Assembly: GCF_047948215.1 (NCBI RefSeq)
Contig: NC_134456.1
Span: 202,194,034 to 202,258,033, forward strand
Length of the DNA: 64,000 nt
DNA from: Lycorma delicatula
Lineage: Eukaryota > Arthropoda > Insecta > Hemiptera > Fulgoridae
Reading direction: 5' to 3'
The translations under genes were made by a program, and so were the position numbers. Positions 37,700-48,946 of this stretch are shown here, in pieces. Each line of letters begins with the position of its first letter. Position 1 is the stretch's first letter. The notes beneath the pieces are model-generated. The model ran no database searches, was not told the origin of the DNA, and saw only the letters and a program-made list of their open reading frames with translations.

Positions 37700-38760
37700 C
37701 TCAGGACGATTCACGAATAGTCCAATCATTCTATCGATCATATTTTCAAGCATTTGCTCATATCTTTTAAATATATGGTTCTCGACATTCATGACCTCAT
37801 GAAAATTTTGGTCATCAATAGTTTTTTGATCATAGAGAACACTCATTTTAACCTTTTCAGCGAAGGTAGCATCGGAAATATTCAGCCTATTATTATATTC
37901 TTTATTATCGTTATCACTAACATTACTACTTTTATAACTATGAAAATCATAGTTACTCGAGTTAGTTATATGTACATCTCCTCTTTTAGCAATCAGATTG
38001 TTATTACTAACATTAGTATAACTATTATCAGTAGAATTATTAGTTGGAACTCTTGAAGATAGGGCGGGTTTGGTAGAATAGACCTTGGTTTTATACTGTT
38101 GATAAATTTTACAACCTTTGTAACTCGCTAGGTGTTGATCGCCGAAGTTGACTCAGGAAGCTGGAGCCTGTAGTCTCTAGAACAGACTATTTTAGCATGA
38201 TGTACATCACATTCTACACAACGGTGCGGGCGATTGCATAGATTTTTGGTATGCCCTAAGCGTTATCAACGTTTGCATTGGACCACGTCTTTTTTAACAT
38301 ACGGAGCTTTAAAGCTTATAGTAGTATAGTTGAGAGATCTCACGTCAAAAATTTCTTTATTATTAGATTTTGGCTCCAAATTTACGAAATAAAGTGACAG
38401 AGGTTCCTTCGTTTGACAATGTAGAACGTTAGTAACGTTTCTAACCTAGTGGCCTAACTTCGTCAATTCATCAGTGATTACTGATTTATTTTGAAGTAAT
38501 GCATGCCTCGAATGCATTTTTTTCCACAGGAATTTCATCGTTTTGCCAATTGGAATTTTTGTTTTGTATGCGTAATAGTGGTATTTCTTGGCAGTTTTTC
38601 TCACTAAAATCCGTAATATTACATTCACTCTCTGCTCCTGAAAAGTCACTCATATTGTCGATAATGTCGTCTCTAATTAACTTACGCCGCGCCGATTTCC
38701 GAGGGTCCCTGTCAGAACACTTTAGAAGCCCACTTATTCAATTACCTTATAGGTTAGGGT
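37700..38760 (-). pseudogene. Jockey-type ORF1 (gag-like) pseudogene
   Basis: Reading from about 38745 on the minus strand: a basic N-terminus (DPRKSARRKLIRDD), an acidic Ser-rich part (NMSDFSGAESE), then APYVKKDVVQCKR at about 38312-38276 and RLGHTKNLCNRPHRCVECD further on. The last two parts are the end of a PRE_C2HC-type region and the following CCHC knuckle. Consecutive TGA and TAA codons interrupt the first knuckle right after CKR, at about 38270, where a Cys is expected. Such ORF1 proteins bind the element RNA. More stops lie downstream. Confidence 0.7.
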
Positions 38761-38830
38761 TTATATGAGATAATAAGTTATTGTTTACATGCGATGATTC
38801 TTCGTTGCTAGGAGTTGCGCGGAAGGTTAT

Positions 38831-41640
38831 GTCGCTTATTCAAAAACGACACCGAGTAAAAATATTCCTTCTTGACACAATACTAAGGCAATAATACAAA
38901 ATATAGATAATATATGTACACCACCACCATAAATTCAGTAATTAAAACATACATAAATTTTAAGAAGTATTTTTTAATGAAATTTTAAATTAAGATAATA
39001 TCATTAACATAAAATTATATTTTACTTATATCTTCTTATGAAACTTGTGTTGTTACTGTGGAAGAATTTTATTCAGATTGCTGCATAGGGTTTTTATTTA
39101 GATCACGTTGGGAATAGTTAGATGAGTTACCTTAGTGATTACAAAAACGAATTGGTCTAGAAAGGATCAAAGAAAACTATAGGAAATACTTCATCTGAGC
39201 AACAGCACAAAATAAGTTTTGATAAATACTGAAAGTTGTTAACAAAATTTAAGTACATTTGTATTCGTTAAATGAGATGTTAAATTAAAGCTTTGTTTAT
39301 ATTATTTAAAAATATATCAACAAAGTAAAATTCAATTTTTTTATGGAAATCTCAATTTATTTTTAAATAAATTAATGAAAATACTCTTTTTGGTAAGCAA
39401 TTTATTAAAAATGACTGCCGACGAATAATAATGTTCCCATAGTTTAAAAAGAAACTTATACTTGGATAAGATTTCTCACAGACCGGAATGTAAAGTTATC
39501 TAACTATAATATAATTATGTTGTTTTTGTATTTTGATTATTTAATGTGTTTAAAAGTATTTAAGGAAATCGAACGTTTAAGAGAAAAATACATATCTGAA
39601 CTAAATAAACGCGTGAACCACGTAGCGGTAAATCTATTAGACAACAGTAGGGATTATTAGACGTCTAAAAAGGCGACACGTGTTGGACCTGGGTTATGCT
39701 GCGTAGCGATGGATCTACCTTTTACGACTATAGAATTTTACCTTTCAGTACTAAAATATCAATTGTAACTGTTAAGCTAGTTTGTTATGTTAGATTCAAA
39801 TTTTCATTTTTTATAATACTTTTATATATTTGCTGCGAGTGAGAATACAGCCGCCGACTTGAATTATTTGAGGATTATTGATATATTGAGAACTACTGCG
39901 GTGTGGTCAATCGTGCTCTTGACTGATATTAAATTATGAAACGTTCTACTGTCTGTCTGTGTTGAATTTACTTTTTTACATCACTGTTTTTGTTGAATTC
40001 CTTTCATTTCCTACTGTAATCTGTTTTTTTTTTCATTGTGATTATGTGTTTTGTTATTACGCTTGTGTTTTTAAGTACTCGTTGAGAAGAGAAGTAATGT
40101 GTGTATTGATGTCGGTATTTCACGAGGAGTATTTCAGGGTACTCTTCATTTGTCTATCTGTGCACTTATAGTTTCGATTGTAAATAAATATGAAACCGAT
40201 TGTAAATAAAGTATAGCGAAAAAAAATAAATATATAAAAAGAAAAAAATATTTAAGATATAAATAAATTCGAAGAAGGAAAAAAAGGTTTTATTTGCTTA
40301 AGGCTTTATATAAATCTTATTATAGTAAAATGTAGGGTTACAAATTACCTGATAAATATATTGTGCTGTATGGGATGTTTAATTTTTTATCTCCTTATAA
40401 ATCTCTGTCATAATCTCTTTAAACAGTATTAAAAACAGATATAAATCAATATAGCAGCTATAACGTTTATAAAATATTATCTTAAACAATAGAATAACCA
40501 CGTAATCGGTTTTAGAATAATTATTATACTGCACGTTACATTTATTAATCTACGTTCTGTGTAGGAATGTATCGGTATTTTAAACCTTCAATTCAATTGT
40601 AGATTAGTTTTAGAATATAAATATGGATAGAGAAGCTGAGACGTGTAACTGTGAAAAGCTCTTTAACGACTGTGGATAATGAATTATTTAATACAATACT
40701 ATATCAGTGGGTTTAATCCATTAATGTTTATATTCGTGATTGAAATATAATCCAATATGTCTTTATAGTTGAACACGTAAAAAAGTAAAGCAATCAGATG
40801 TGGATACTGTAGCTTTCTTAATTTATTTACTAATTAAAGCAGTATAATACATAAACAAACAAAATTATACTCAATTTTTTGTAGCTGATAATGTAGAGCG
40901 AAACATGACTAATTCTTTATACTAACTTGGCTAAATATAGAGTGAGTGGCTTAATTTGTTTTTAATAGAATCATATTATTACATCTTAAAATTTATATTA
41001 TCAAATAAAATCTGATTTATATTTTAAAATGCCAAAATAATAGGAATGACCACACACATCGAAAATTTCCAAGGATTTTTTTTTAATGAGTTATTAAAGG
41101 TGTCCGATCACGTAACCAAAATTGGATATGGTAGCATTGTTTAAAGATATCTTTTTAAATTTACTAATTATAGGGTTAAATTTTAAAAAGGTGAAAAAGC
41201 TGTCTTTTTATCTGACATCTGTCACAATGAATGAATGACTGAATAAAGAAAATTGGTTTGGGGCACGCTATATATTTAATTGTTGAATATAAATATCCTA
41301 TTATGTATTATATTTTGAAATGAAATAACAAAAACAAAATATCATATTGCTATAGCACGTACGCGGTCAGTAATATACATCTATTAACAGTCGATTGTTA
41401 TTATTATCATTTTGATTAAATCCATTACGTATAATAACTGTAAGTATGTTATTGATCAGTAGGATCGTATTATCTGCTGATATTATCGTACTATCTTACT
41501 ATATCTAGTAACTAATAAAATTAATTTTGTATTAAAATCGTTTTAATTATCATAATTTTTTTCTTTTTAGTAGACGATCTGTAGTAAACTGTATTTTGAT
41601 TATACTTAACATGGATAAAAATTCCTTTCTTACGTTATAT
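38831..41640. other. Stretch without recognised genes
   Basis: AT-rich, with more complex patches at 39580-39730 and 39840-40200. The latter ends in TGTAAATAAA twice followed by an A-rich run, which could be the tail of a retrotransposed transcript. The frame at 39959-40171 is not convincing. Confidence 0.35.
39145..39215 (+). repeat. Low-copy dispersed repeat, copy 2
   Basis: Partner of 27935-28010; shares GGATCAAAGAAAAC and a GAGCA.CA block at similar spacing. Confidence 0.35.
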
Positions 41641-41647
41641 AAATAAT

Positions 41648-41694
41648 GAATTTAGTCAGAAGTTGACTAAATTCTGAGATGTTGACTTCTGACT
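41648..41694. repeat. Overlapping inverted repeats
   Basis: GAATTTAGTC...GACTAAATTC (10-bp arms, 41648-41674) overlaps a second pair, AGTCAGAAGT (41654-41663) with ACTTCTGACT (41685-41694). The two hairpins are mutually exclusive. Confidence 0.75.
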
Positions 41695-42167
41695 TACGTA
41701 TCATCGAAACGATTGTGTTAGGAAGAAATATCCAAGAATAAATAAAAATTATTTTCTTTATTTTGCAAAAATTCTATAAATGTTTTTTTTTTTTTTTAAT
41801 AAATAAATGTTAGGGGTAATTAAGTCACACACTCGCACGCGCATACCAACACCATATCTAATTATCCACTGAATTGGAAAACTATAAGGGCATTGAAACA
41901 AATAACGAAATTGCCATGCTGTACTTTTATTGAAAAATTGAAAACTCAAAAATAGTTTTAAAAAAAATATTAATTTAAGATTTAAAAATAAGATTAATAT
42001 TTTTAATTAAATTTCATTAACATTACAATAAAAATATGTCGATTATTAAACAATCATCATCAGAAAATGTTGAGGAAATAATATTTTTTAAAATCAAATA
42101 AATATAAAAAATAAATAAATAAAGTATTAAATAATAATAATTTAAAAAATAAACAATCCTTATGAAA

Positions 42168-42240
42168 TACCTTAATAATAAATTAAAATACCTTAATAAA
42201 ATACCTTAAATACCTTAATACCTTAAATTAAATACCTTAA
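42168..42240 (+). repeat. Irregular tandem repeat of ATACCTTAA
   Basis: Six copies of TACCTTAA in about 73 bp with spacers of AAT-rich filler. Confidence 0.85.
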
Positions 42241-42470
42241 TAATTAATTTAATAGCATAAATATAATGGTAGTAAAAAAATACAATCATTAATTATTATT
42301 GTTTTAGGCAATCCCAATCGAAAGTTTAAAATTAGCTTAAAAACATCTAAGCCACTGAAATATATCAATGTCATATTTTAAAAGAGAGAAATGTTTAACA
42401 TTTACTGTAGCTTTTATAGTTTCATAGCTGGACATAATGAATGTATATGTTGTGTGCCAACTCTTCCTTC

Positions 42471-42504
42471 TATATATATATATATATACGTATATACATA
42501 TATA
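42471..42504. repeat. TA-rich microsatellite
   Basis: TA dinucleotides interrupted by CG and CA. Confidence 0.85.
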
Positions 42505-42583
42505 AAATAGAATAAAAATATAAATACTTAACTACATTTATATACAATTATTATTAAATATTTGTATTTTTACTCTTTTAGAA

Positions 42584-42622
42584 AAATGTGTAGGTGAGAA
42601 TTCTTTTTTCACCTACACATTT
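42584..42622. repeat. Perfect inverted repeat, 14-bp arms
   Basis: AAATGTGTAGGTGA, 11-base loop, TCACCTACACATTT. Confidence 0.85.
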
Positions 42623-42889
42623 ATTCTTTATTCTCCACCCTACCGTCCTTGAAGGCGAAGATTTTGAGAAATGATTAGATTTCAGTTAAAGATAAGGATA
42701 AAAACCATATCGATCTATTAATCTATATTTTTAATCGATTATTTAAATTACATGTGATTAAATTATAATATAATATGGTTATTATATAATAATACGCTTT
42801 AATGTTATTATTTATAATATTTAATTATTATCGATTTAATGTTACTGGCAATTTAAGTAATAAATTAAATTAATATATATTAGTGTAAA

Positions 42890-43060
42890 ACAGCTAGAAA
42901 AACGTTTGTAGATATAGATATCATTTAGATAGCAAACGAAAATAATGAAGGAGATGAGAAAGAAATTGCAGAGCCCGAAATTGTAAAAAAAATTCTAAAC
43001 GATGTAGAGGTGAAAGTTTTACGACTTTGCCTTGCCTAAATATTAAGCAGAAAAACTTAT
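42890..43060 (+). pseudogene. Probable LINE RT fragment
   Basis: A plus-strand frame reads ANENNEGDEKEIAEPEIVKK then ILNDVEVKVLRLCLA, resembling the NNKAxGxDEIxAExxKxxGxEVxxxLxxLC block upstream of the RT motifs in insect LINEs. It is isolated: no further motifs follow. Likely a deeply eroded fragment; the similarity is by eye only. Confidence 0.35.
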
Positions 43061-43715
43061 CGACGTTATAGCTTAACGATGAAATTAAAATTATTAAATA
43101 AAAAACACGGTAATAAAAATATCTGAAAGTTTTAAATCTATATAAATAATAATCTTAGCTATATGCAAATAAAGCGTAAATATTAAGTACGTTTAATTCA
43201 TAAATATTTGTTTTTAATTCCGTTTAGATTAGTTTTTCAGTAATTTAAAATAGTTTGAGTCCTATTAATTATAAATTACAGGAAGTTATTATATTATAAT
43301 ACAAACATAAAGCTTATTTTATTTAAAAACACTAAAAGATAACTGTCAGCGTTTAAAACCAACAATATCAACAGTATGCCACATCATAAGAGTTACAATA
43401 TTAATTATTTTAAAATTGGTATAAAAGCAGAAAAACAACTTGAAATATTAGAGGTTACAATGATAAAGCTGGAGGAGATTTCTATAGGTTGTAAATTTTT
43501 TCCGGATAATATCAGTGGATGATTTTTGAAAATAGAAAATTGCATTGTCGCTTGAAGATTTGAATATTATGTTTTTATAACTATTTATTGGATTTTTGGA
43601 GAATGATGATGTTACTCAGTCACTACAGAAAGAAATATATTATTGTTTACACTATCTCTCCGAAGTTTTCTTATAGCTGACATTTGTAAAGAGATACAAG
43701 AAGTAACGATCAGAA

Positions 43716-43976
43716 TTATTTGACGTGAAAAAAGTGATTTTCACTATACAGCCAATTTCTGTTTTTAACAGTATGACTTAATGTCACCCGCATCGGTATG
43801 ATTGAGTTGTTGAAATGAACAGTAATTTGGCTCAGCAAAGAATAGGAAACTTCACTCCTCGCTTTTCTTAATAATCCTGGTATGGGATGGTTGTTATTCT
43901 TAAGTATGACTTTGTAGTTTTTGGGAATAACTTGTGATCCATCACCTACAACCGTTACATATAATGAACTTAACAT
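43716..43976 (-). CDS. Unassigned ORF of 86 codons
   Basis: Minus-strand frame with balanced residue use (VVGDGSQVIPKNYKVILK, then HPIPGLLRKARSEV). It is more protein-like than the Leu/Phe/Ile frames common in this AT-rich DNA. No family recognised, no splice evidence, no second copy in the window. It could be an eroded transposon or host gene piece. Confidence 0.22.
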   Translation of the reverse strand: MLSSLYVTVVGDGSQVIPKNYKVILKNNNHPIPGLLRKARSEVSYSLLSQITVHFNNSIIPMRVTLSHTVKNRNWLYSENHFFHVK

Positions 43977-44548
43977 ATAATGATGTATACATTATACATA
44001 TATAATCTGTAGTTATTTTTATTAAATGTATATTTTTTTGCTGGAAAATTCAGAAAATTAATTGAACAATATTTGACGTAAAACAATAACATGCATTCCA
44101 GTATTCCAGACAGCCTTCGCTCACGTTCGGTGAAAAATAATTAACATTACTTGTTAATTTTACCAAAACTCAGATTTCTGTCCAATTATCTTTTTTTTTG
44201 TGAATGGCTTTTTCATACGAGCAACTTTTTTTGTTGTTCTGTTCGTAATAACAGTTAAAATAAAACAAATACATTTTTAATAGAGTACTTCAAAACATAC
44301 GAAAAATGAAAAATAATTCTATTCAATTCGTCTTAAAATTTCGACTTTTTGAAGTCTTCCTTAATTAAGAATTAAAAAGGTTGTTGGTAGATATTTCTAA
44401 TTTGAACCTTTTAAAAAAAAAAAACTGACCGTCAGAAATTTAATGACAAATTTAATTTTAACTTCTTCCAGTATTTAAATTTTTACTACATTTTCAAAAC
44501 TAGTTTTATTATTGGAATTTTTTTTTTAATTCAGTAGTTTTCATTAGC

Positions 44549-44775
44549 CTACCGTGCTGGTCTAATGGTTAACTCGTCATCGCAAATCAGTTGATTTCTT
44601 CAACTGATTACCGGTGTTCTGTGGAGGTTGGGGTTTCAATTAACCATACTTCTCAGGAGTGGTCGACTTGAGACTGTACAAGACTTACACTTCATTCACA
44701 TTCATACATATCAATCTCATTTATCCTCGGAAGTTAATACCTTACGATGGTTCCGAAGGTTAAACAGAAAAAAAG
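44549..44775 (+). mobile_element. tRNA-derived SINE (family A), internally deleted
   Basis: Plus-strand copy with the A-box-like GTGCTGGTCTAATGGTTAAC head and a body matching 23101-23403: CCGGTGTTCT, CAATTAACCA.ACTTCTCAGG, GTACAAGACT.ACACTTCATT. It ends GGTTAAACAG plus an A-run. A deletion has removed the part with the B box, so it should not be transcribed by Pol III. Confidence 0.75.
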
Positions 44776-45009
44776 ACAGTAGTGGTGATACTGAGACAAA
44801 GTTAACTATTTGTGGACAAGACCTGCCACATATTTATATTACAGAGTTTTGATCTATTATTACTAAATAACAATAATCCACTATTACTATTATTTTACTT
44901 TACGTAATTAGAGACTTACTCTTTTTTCATAAATTTATTTTTTTTTGTTAGTATTTATTTGAATAATGATTCAATATTCAATATTTATGATTTTTGTTTT
45001 CAACCAGTG

Positions 45010-45068
45010 TAAATTTTAACGGAATTTTTCACGATCACAATACTTCCTTTATTTCGTATGAGGAAGTA
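45010..45068 (-). repeat. Family B 5'-tip fragment
   Basis: TTTTTCACGATCACAATACT then TCCT..AGGAAGTAAAA: the reverse of the family B start with its terminal hairpin (ACTTCCT / AGGAAGT). It lies 320 bp before a full forward copy. Confidence 0.6.
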
Positions 45069-45383
45069 AAATGTTCATGTTTATAAACATGAATTAATTT
45101 TAAGAGGATTTTATAGCTTTTTTTTACGCTACATGTTTACGTGAATCTCTCCCGTGTATAAAAAAAAGAAGCTAGAGAAAACATTTTACAATATATTTTC
45201 AGTTTTCTTTATATGATTCTTGTAAACGGATCACAAATTGTTTTTAGTAAAATTGTTATTACCGTGAATAAGTAATTTTGATGACTGGAATGGGAGGTAT
45301 TAGTTTTTTTTAGTCCTGACATTATAAAAATAATAGACAAAATTATTTAAGGTTTGACTAGTGAAATGATGAAATTCCATTTT

Positions 45384-46058
45384 TAATTCCTTGTTTAACC
45401 GTACAAGGAAGTATTGTAATCGTGAAAAATTTCGGTTTTCAGATTTCAATTGAAATATCCATTTTACCGTCCCAGAATCCATTTTGACTGGTTTCGGCAT
45501 GACGTTTGTACGTATGTACATATGTGCCTTGCATAACTCAAAAACGATTAGTCGTAGAATGTTGAAATTTTGGATTTAAGGTTGTTGTAACATATAGTTG
45601 TGCACCTCCCCTTTTGATTGCAATCGACTGGGCCAAAAATGTCCAAAAAAGCCCAAAATCCAAAAACGTTTGGATTTTGGACTTTTTCTTAACTTCAGTA
45701 ATAAGCTCTCATTGAGAGCTTTTCAACTGCATATCATAAGTGGTACTTATTTTCATTAGTTCCAGAGTTATAGCCAAATAAAATTTTAATTAATGAAATA
45801 ATTGGATTTTACAAGGGGAAGGCACATCGGTTCAAGTCCGACTTCATATCCTTTTTTTTTTAATTTAAATATATTGATTTATTAATAATTTTTAACCTCT
45901 GATTGTAAAAAAAAAATTACAGTAAACAATAAGTCAATAATAACAACAAAAAAATCAGAAGTTATTAGTGAAATACAATTTTATGTACCTTTAAAAATAT
46001 GTAAATGTAATTTAATAGGCGTACAAGGAAGTCATATGGTATCCACATCAGATTTTTT
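45384..46058 (+). repeat. Family B repeat, full-length copy
   Basis: About 675 bp. Starts near CCGTACAAGGAAGTATTG, passes TGCACCTCCCCTTTTGATTG and a B-box-like GGTTCAAGTCCGAC at 45829-45842, and ends GGCGTACAAGGAAGTCATAT, then GGTATCCAC and CAGATTTTTTT. GTACAAGGAAGT therefore occurs near both ends in direct orientation. Confidence 0.85.
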
Positions 46059-46719
46059 TAACATATGTTCTGTATCATTTTTTATTTTTTTAAATATGTT
46101 TTAATTTTATACAGCTAAATATAATAGAAATAAATAAATAAAATAGAAATTAATTTTTACATTTTTGTAGAAATAAAAATAGTTTATTTAATTTTTTATG
46201 AAGATAATCTACAAAAGAATAGAATTTAATTTGAAATATACGTAATATCATTTTTTCAAAAGTTATTTTTATAAAATTACAAAAGCTTAACTAATGTTCG
46301 CTTTCGTAAACTGAACTATAAGTAAACGACATAATGTTATCATTTCACAACGTTATTACTGGCTATGTTACTCGATAATATCAATTACTTTTAGCAGTAA
46401 TAAAAATTACTAAATATGCTACTTATAATGACGTTGAACTTTGTATTAACGCTTCTAAAAATACCGAGGTATTCATTTTTTAAATTCTAACATTAACGTA
46501 TTTTTATTATTTTTTCTGTTTATTTTTTAGAACTTTCTTTATTTAAACGCTTAAGGATATTAGAATTTTATAGCGCTGTTACAGCTAGCGGCGTTTGATA
46601 CATTAATTACTGTATTCAAGCATCGATTGGACACAGTCGATATAGACTAAAGAGAATAATACCGAGCCGAAAAAAAAACATTCCAGTATTGTATGAGTAT
46701 AAAAATTTATACATAGATT
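46059..46719. other. AT-rich stretch without recognised genes
   Basis: No coding or repeat-family signal seen. Confidence 0.45.
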
Positions 46720-47170
46720 CAATCGATGTATGTTTGTGGGTGTGTGAACGTCTATGTGTTTGTATATAAGAGAGCAGACCACCCATGGCAAACGGTCACT
46801 GAAGTTTGCCACACGGTATCAAAGAGAGAGTACTCGCATTCGTTGAGGAGTGAGAGTCGAATGATACTGCTACAGCATTGCGATACGTATGCCCGGCACG
46901 TAGAAACAGCGTGTTCGCACCCGATGTCTAATTCCCACGGATGTCTCCTCTTTGTCTTAGAAAGATCTTTATGGTGTGGTACAACCCGGCCGAGAAAGAG
47001 AGAATAATATCTTTAATCACATTCCGACATGCTGACAGGTCCTAGCCAGCCGACTCTTAACACTCCACAGTCTGTTTACACTTATCTGACCGGCCGATGT
47101 CCTCATAACCTCATTTCTTACTCGAGCGCATTTGACTTCATAGTCTCTGACGTTATCGTGTTATTTATGT
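46720..47170. promoter_or_regulatory. GC-raised non-coding block, candidate enhancer or promoter
   Basis: A third block of near-balanced composition in the Wnt10 locus. On the plus strand GTATATAAGAGAGCAGACC (46762-46780) has a TATA-box shape. Further on are CACACGGTATCAAAGAGAG (TCF-like ATCAAAG on one strand), CCGGCCGAGAAAG (46986-46998), AGTCTGTTTACAC (forkhead-like) and ACCGGCCGATG. The plus-strand frame at 46726-47007 has no domain I recognise, and the minus strand shows no Wnt exon. An enhancer or non-coding RNA promoter is inference. Confidence 0.3.
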
Positions 47171-48657
47171 ATTCACATCTCAAATATATTGCGACCGAAA
47201 CAAAGACTGTTTTTCCTAAGTAAATGCTGAAATGTTCCTTCTATAAAAATTATGAATGAGTCGTGGTTTTACAGCGACAATAAAAATGAAAGATTGAAAA
47301 AGTGATTTTTTTACTACTCGTGTAATAACAGTAATGTACATGTCTTATACCGAGTAAAACTTTTTCTGTTTTGTTTTATAACACTCAGATAACCTGACGG
47401 AAAAGGAAAAACAAAACTCATTTTTCTTAAATATGACTCCCATTCGGTTAACAATGGATGTTTTAACAGAACATGAAAAAGAATAAGGGTGAGTCAAATG
47501 ATATAATCTGTTCCTTATAATTTTAAATTGTTCTTAGATAGATAATTAGATCTGAAGCGACTGAAGTTTGAGGAATGAAAGAAAGATTACCAGTAACTTC
47601 TTGTTTTGATATGTATCTAATAATAATGTTATTATATATCATATAATGATATTACTCAACAAAAATAAAACTTCCTTGAATAACAAACAAAGAAAAAGTA
47701 ATTTCAGATGATTCGGAACCTACTGAATCAATATGAGAATCAGTATGAATTATATATATATCTATTCAATTAGAAATTCTTCAAATCGACTTTTATAGAT
47801 TTTTTCTTAATGAAAACAAAATTTATGAAATTGGAGTCTATAACCAGAAGCGTTGAAAAATACCCATTAATTTCGCGAAAACTGTCCATTGGTGATAAAA
47901 AAGTGAATAAATTTTATATTACTCAACAACAAACATTTTTCTTATAGCTGAAGTAACCGTAAGGTTATCAAAATCATTCCAGTCGCTTTTAAGAAAGATA
48001 AAAAGAATCCAGGTTATTAGGGGAAGTTAGGAGTTCTCATTCTATCTTCACTGCGCTGAATAATAAAGTAACATATCAAAAAACTAAACTCATCGAAATG
48101 AAATGAAAATGATATTCAATCTAAGGGAAGTTTTCTTAAAGTGTTGTAAAAAATTAATGCTGCATATATTTAAAATTTCTCCAACTATAGAAAAACCACT
48201 TATTTACTCATGAAGGCCGTTAATCTGCGTAGAAGAAAAAATATTTGTTTTAACAATTTTATGAAAATAGACAGCTAAATCTATGAGAAAAGTTTTATTT
48301 TTCTATGTAACACAATAGATATATTACATTTCATCAATATCGCCTATTTTTGAGAAATCACTCTTTGAATTTTCCAAAATATTGTTCATATCTATCATGA
48401 AAACTCTTCCGCAACTAACTTAGGCTGGCTATTAAGTTTACAATGAAGAGGCAATGCTTGCTTTCGGGCTTAAACGTCAATTTTCATAGACAGAAGGTAT
48501 ATTTTTAGAAAATAAATTAAAAAGTTGGCTTGACATTGCATGAAAAATATTGCTGTTAGGATGATTTATATAAAGTAGATTCAATTTTACTATATGATTT
48601 GGCTTGTATCATAAGATATGGAAATTTTAAGTGAAGTTTAGATTACATTTGAATATC
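47171..48657. other. AT-rich stretch without recognised genes
   Basis: No coding or repeat-family signal seen. Confidence 0.45.
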
Positions 48658-48946
48658 TTTTTACCTGTTTAGCCTCCGAGAATTACCGTTCAGGTATTAC
48701 TTCAGAGGATGATGAGGATGATATGAATGAGTGTAAATGAAGTGTAGTCTTGTACAGTTTCGGTTCGACCACTCCAGATGTGTGGTTAATTGAAACCCAA
48801 CCACCAAAGAACACCGATATTCACAATCTAGTATTCAAATCCGTATTAAAATAACTGATTTTACCAGGACTTGAACGCTGGAACTCTCGACTTCCAAATC
48901 AACTGATTTGGGAAGGCCCGTTCACCACTAGACTAACCCGGCGGGT
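48658..48946 (-). mobile_element. tRNA-derived SINE (family A)
   Basis: Minus-strand, near full length (about 289 bp). Head: ACCCGCCGGGTTAGTCTAGT then GGTGAACGGG (A box), and GCGTTCAAGTCCTGG (B box). Body and 3' end (CTCGGAGGCTAAACAGGTAA) match 23101-23403 closely. No convincing target-site duplication was seen. Confidence 0.85.

Larger units (their letters stand above)
35700..38830 (-). mobile_element. Jockey-like non-LTR retrotransposon, degenerate
   Basis: Minus-strand element with two eroded ORFs in the order expected of the jockey clade: ORF1 with zinc knuckles, then ORF2 with endonuclease and reverse transcriptase. Every domain is broken by stops or frameshifts, so it cannot move itself. 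It sits in the same direction as Wnt10, inside its putative upstream intron. The 5' limit (about 38830) and 3' limit (about 35700) are estimated from where coding homology fades; a poly(A)-like T-run at 35322 on the plus strand might be the true 3' end. Confidence 0.85.

Noticed and set aside
37113..38056. Plus-strand ORFs at 37113, 37754 and 38499
   Set aside because: All are antisense to the jockey ORF1/ORF2 remnants.
45300..45521. Minus-strand ORF of 73 codons
   Set aside because: Overlaps the start of a family B repeat; chance frame.
46726..47007. Plus-strand ORF of 93 codons
   Set aside because: Starts in GT-rich simple sequence and shows no recognisable domain. The opposite strand was also checked for a Wnt first exon without success.
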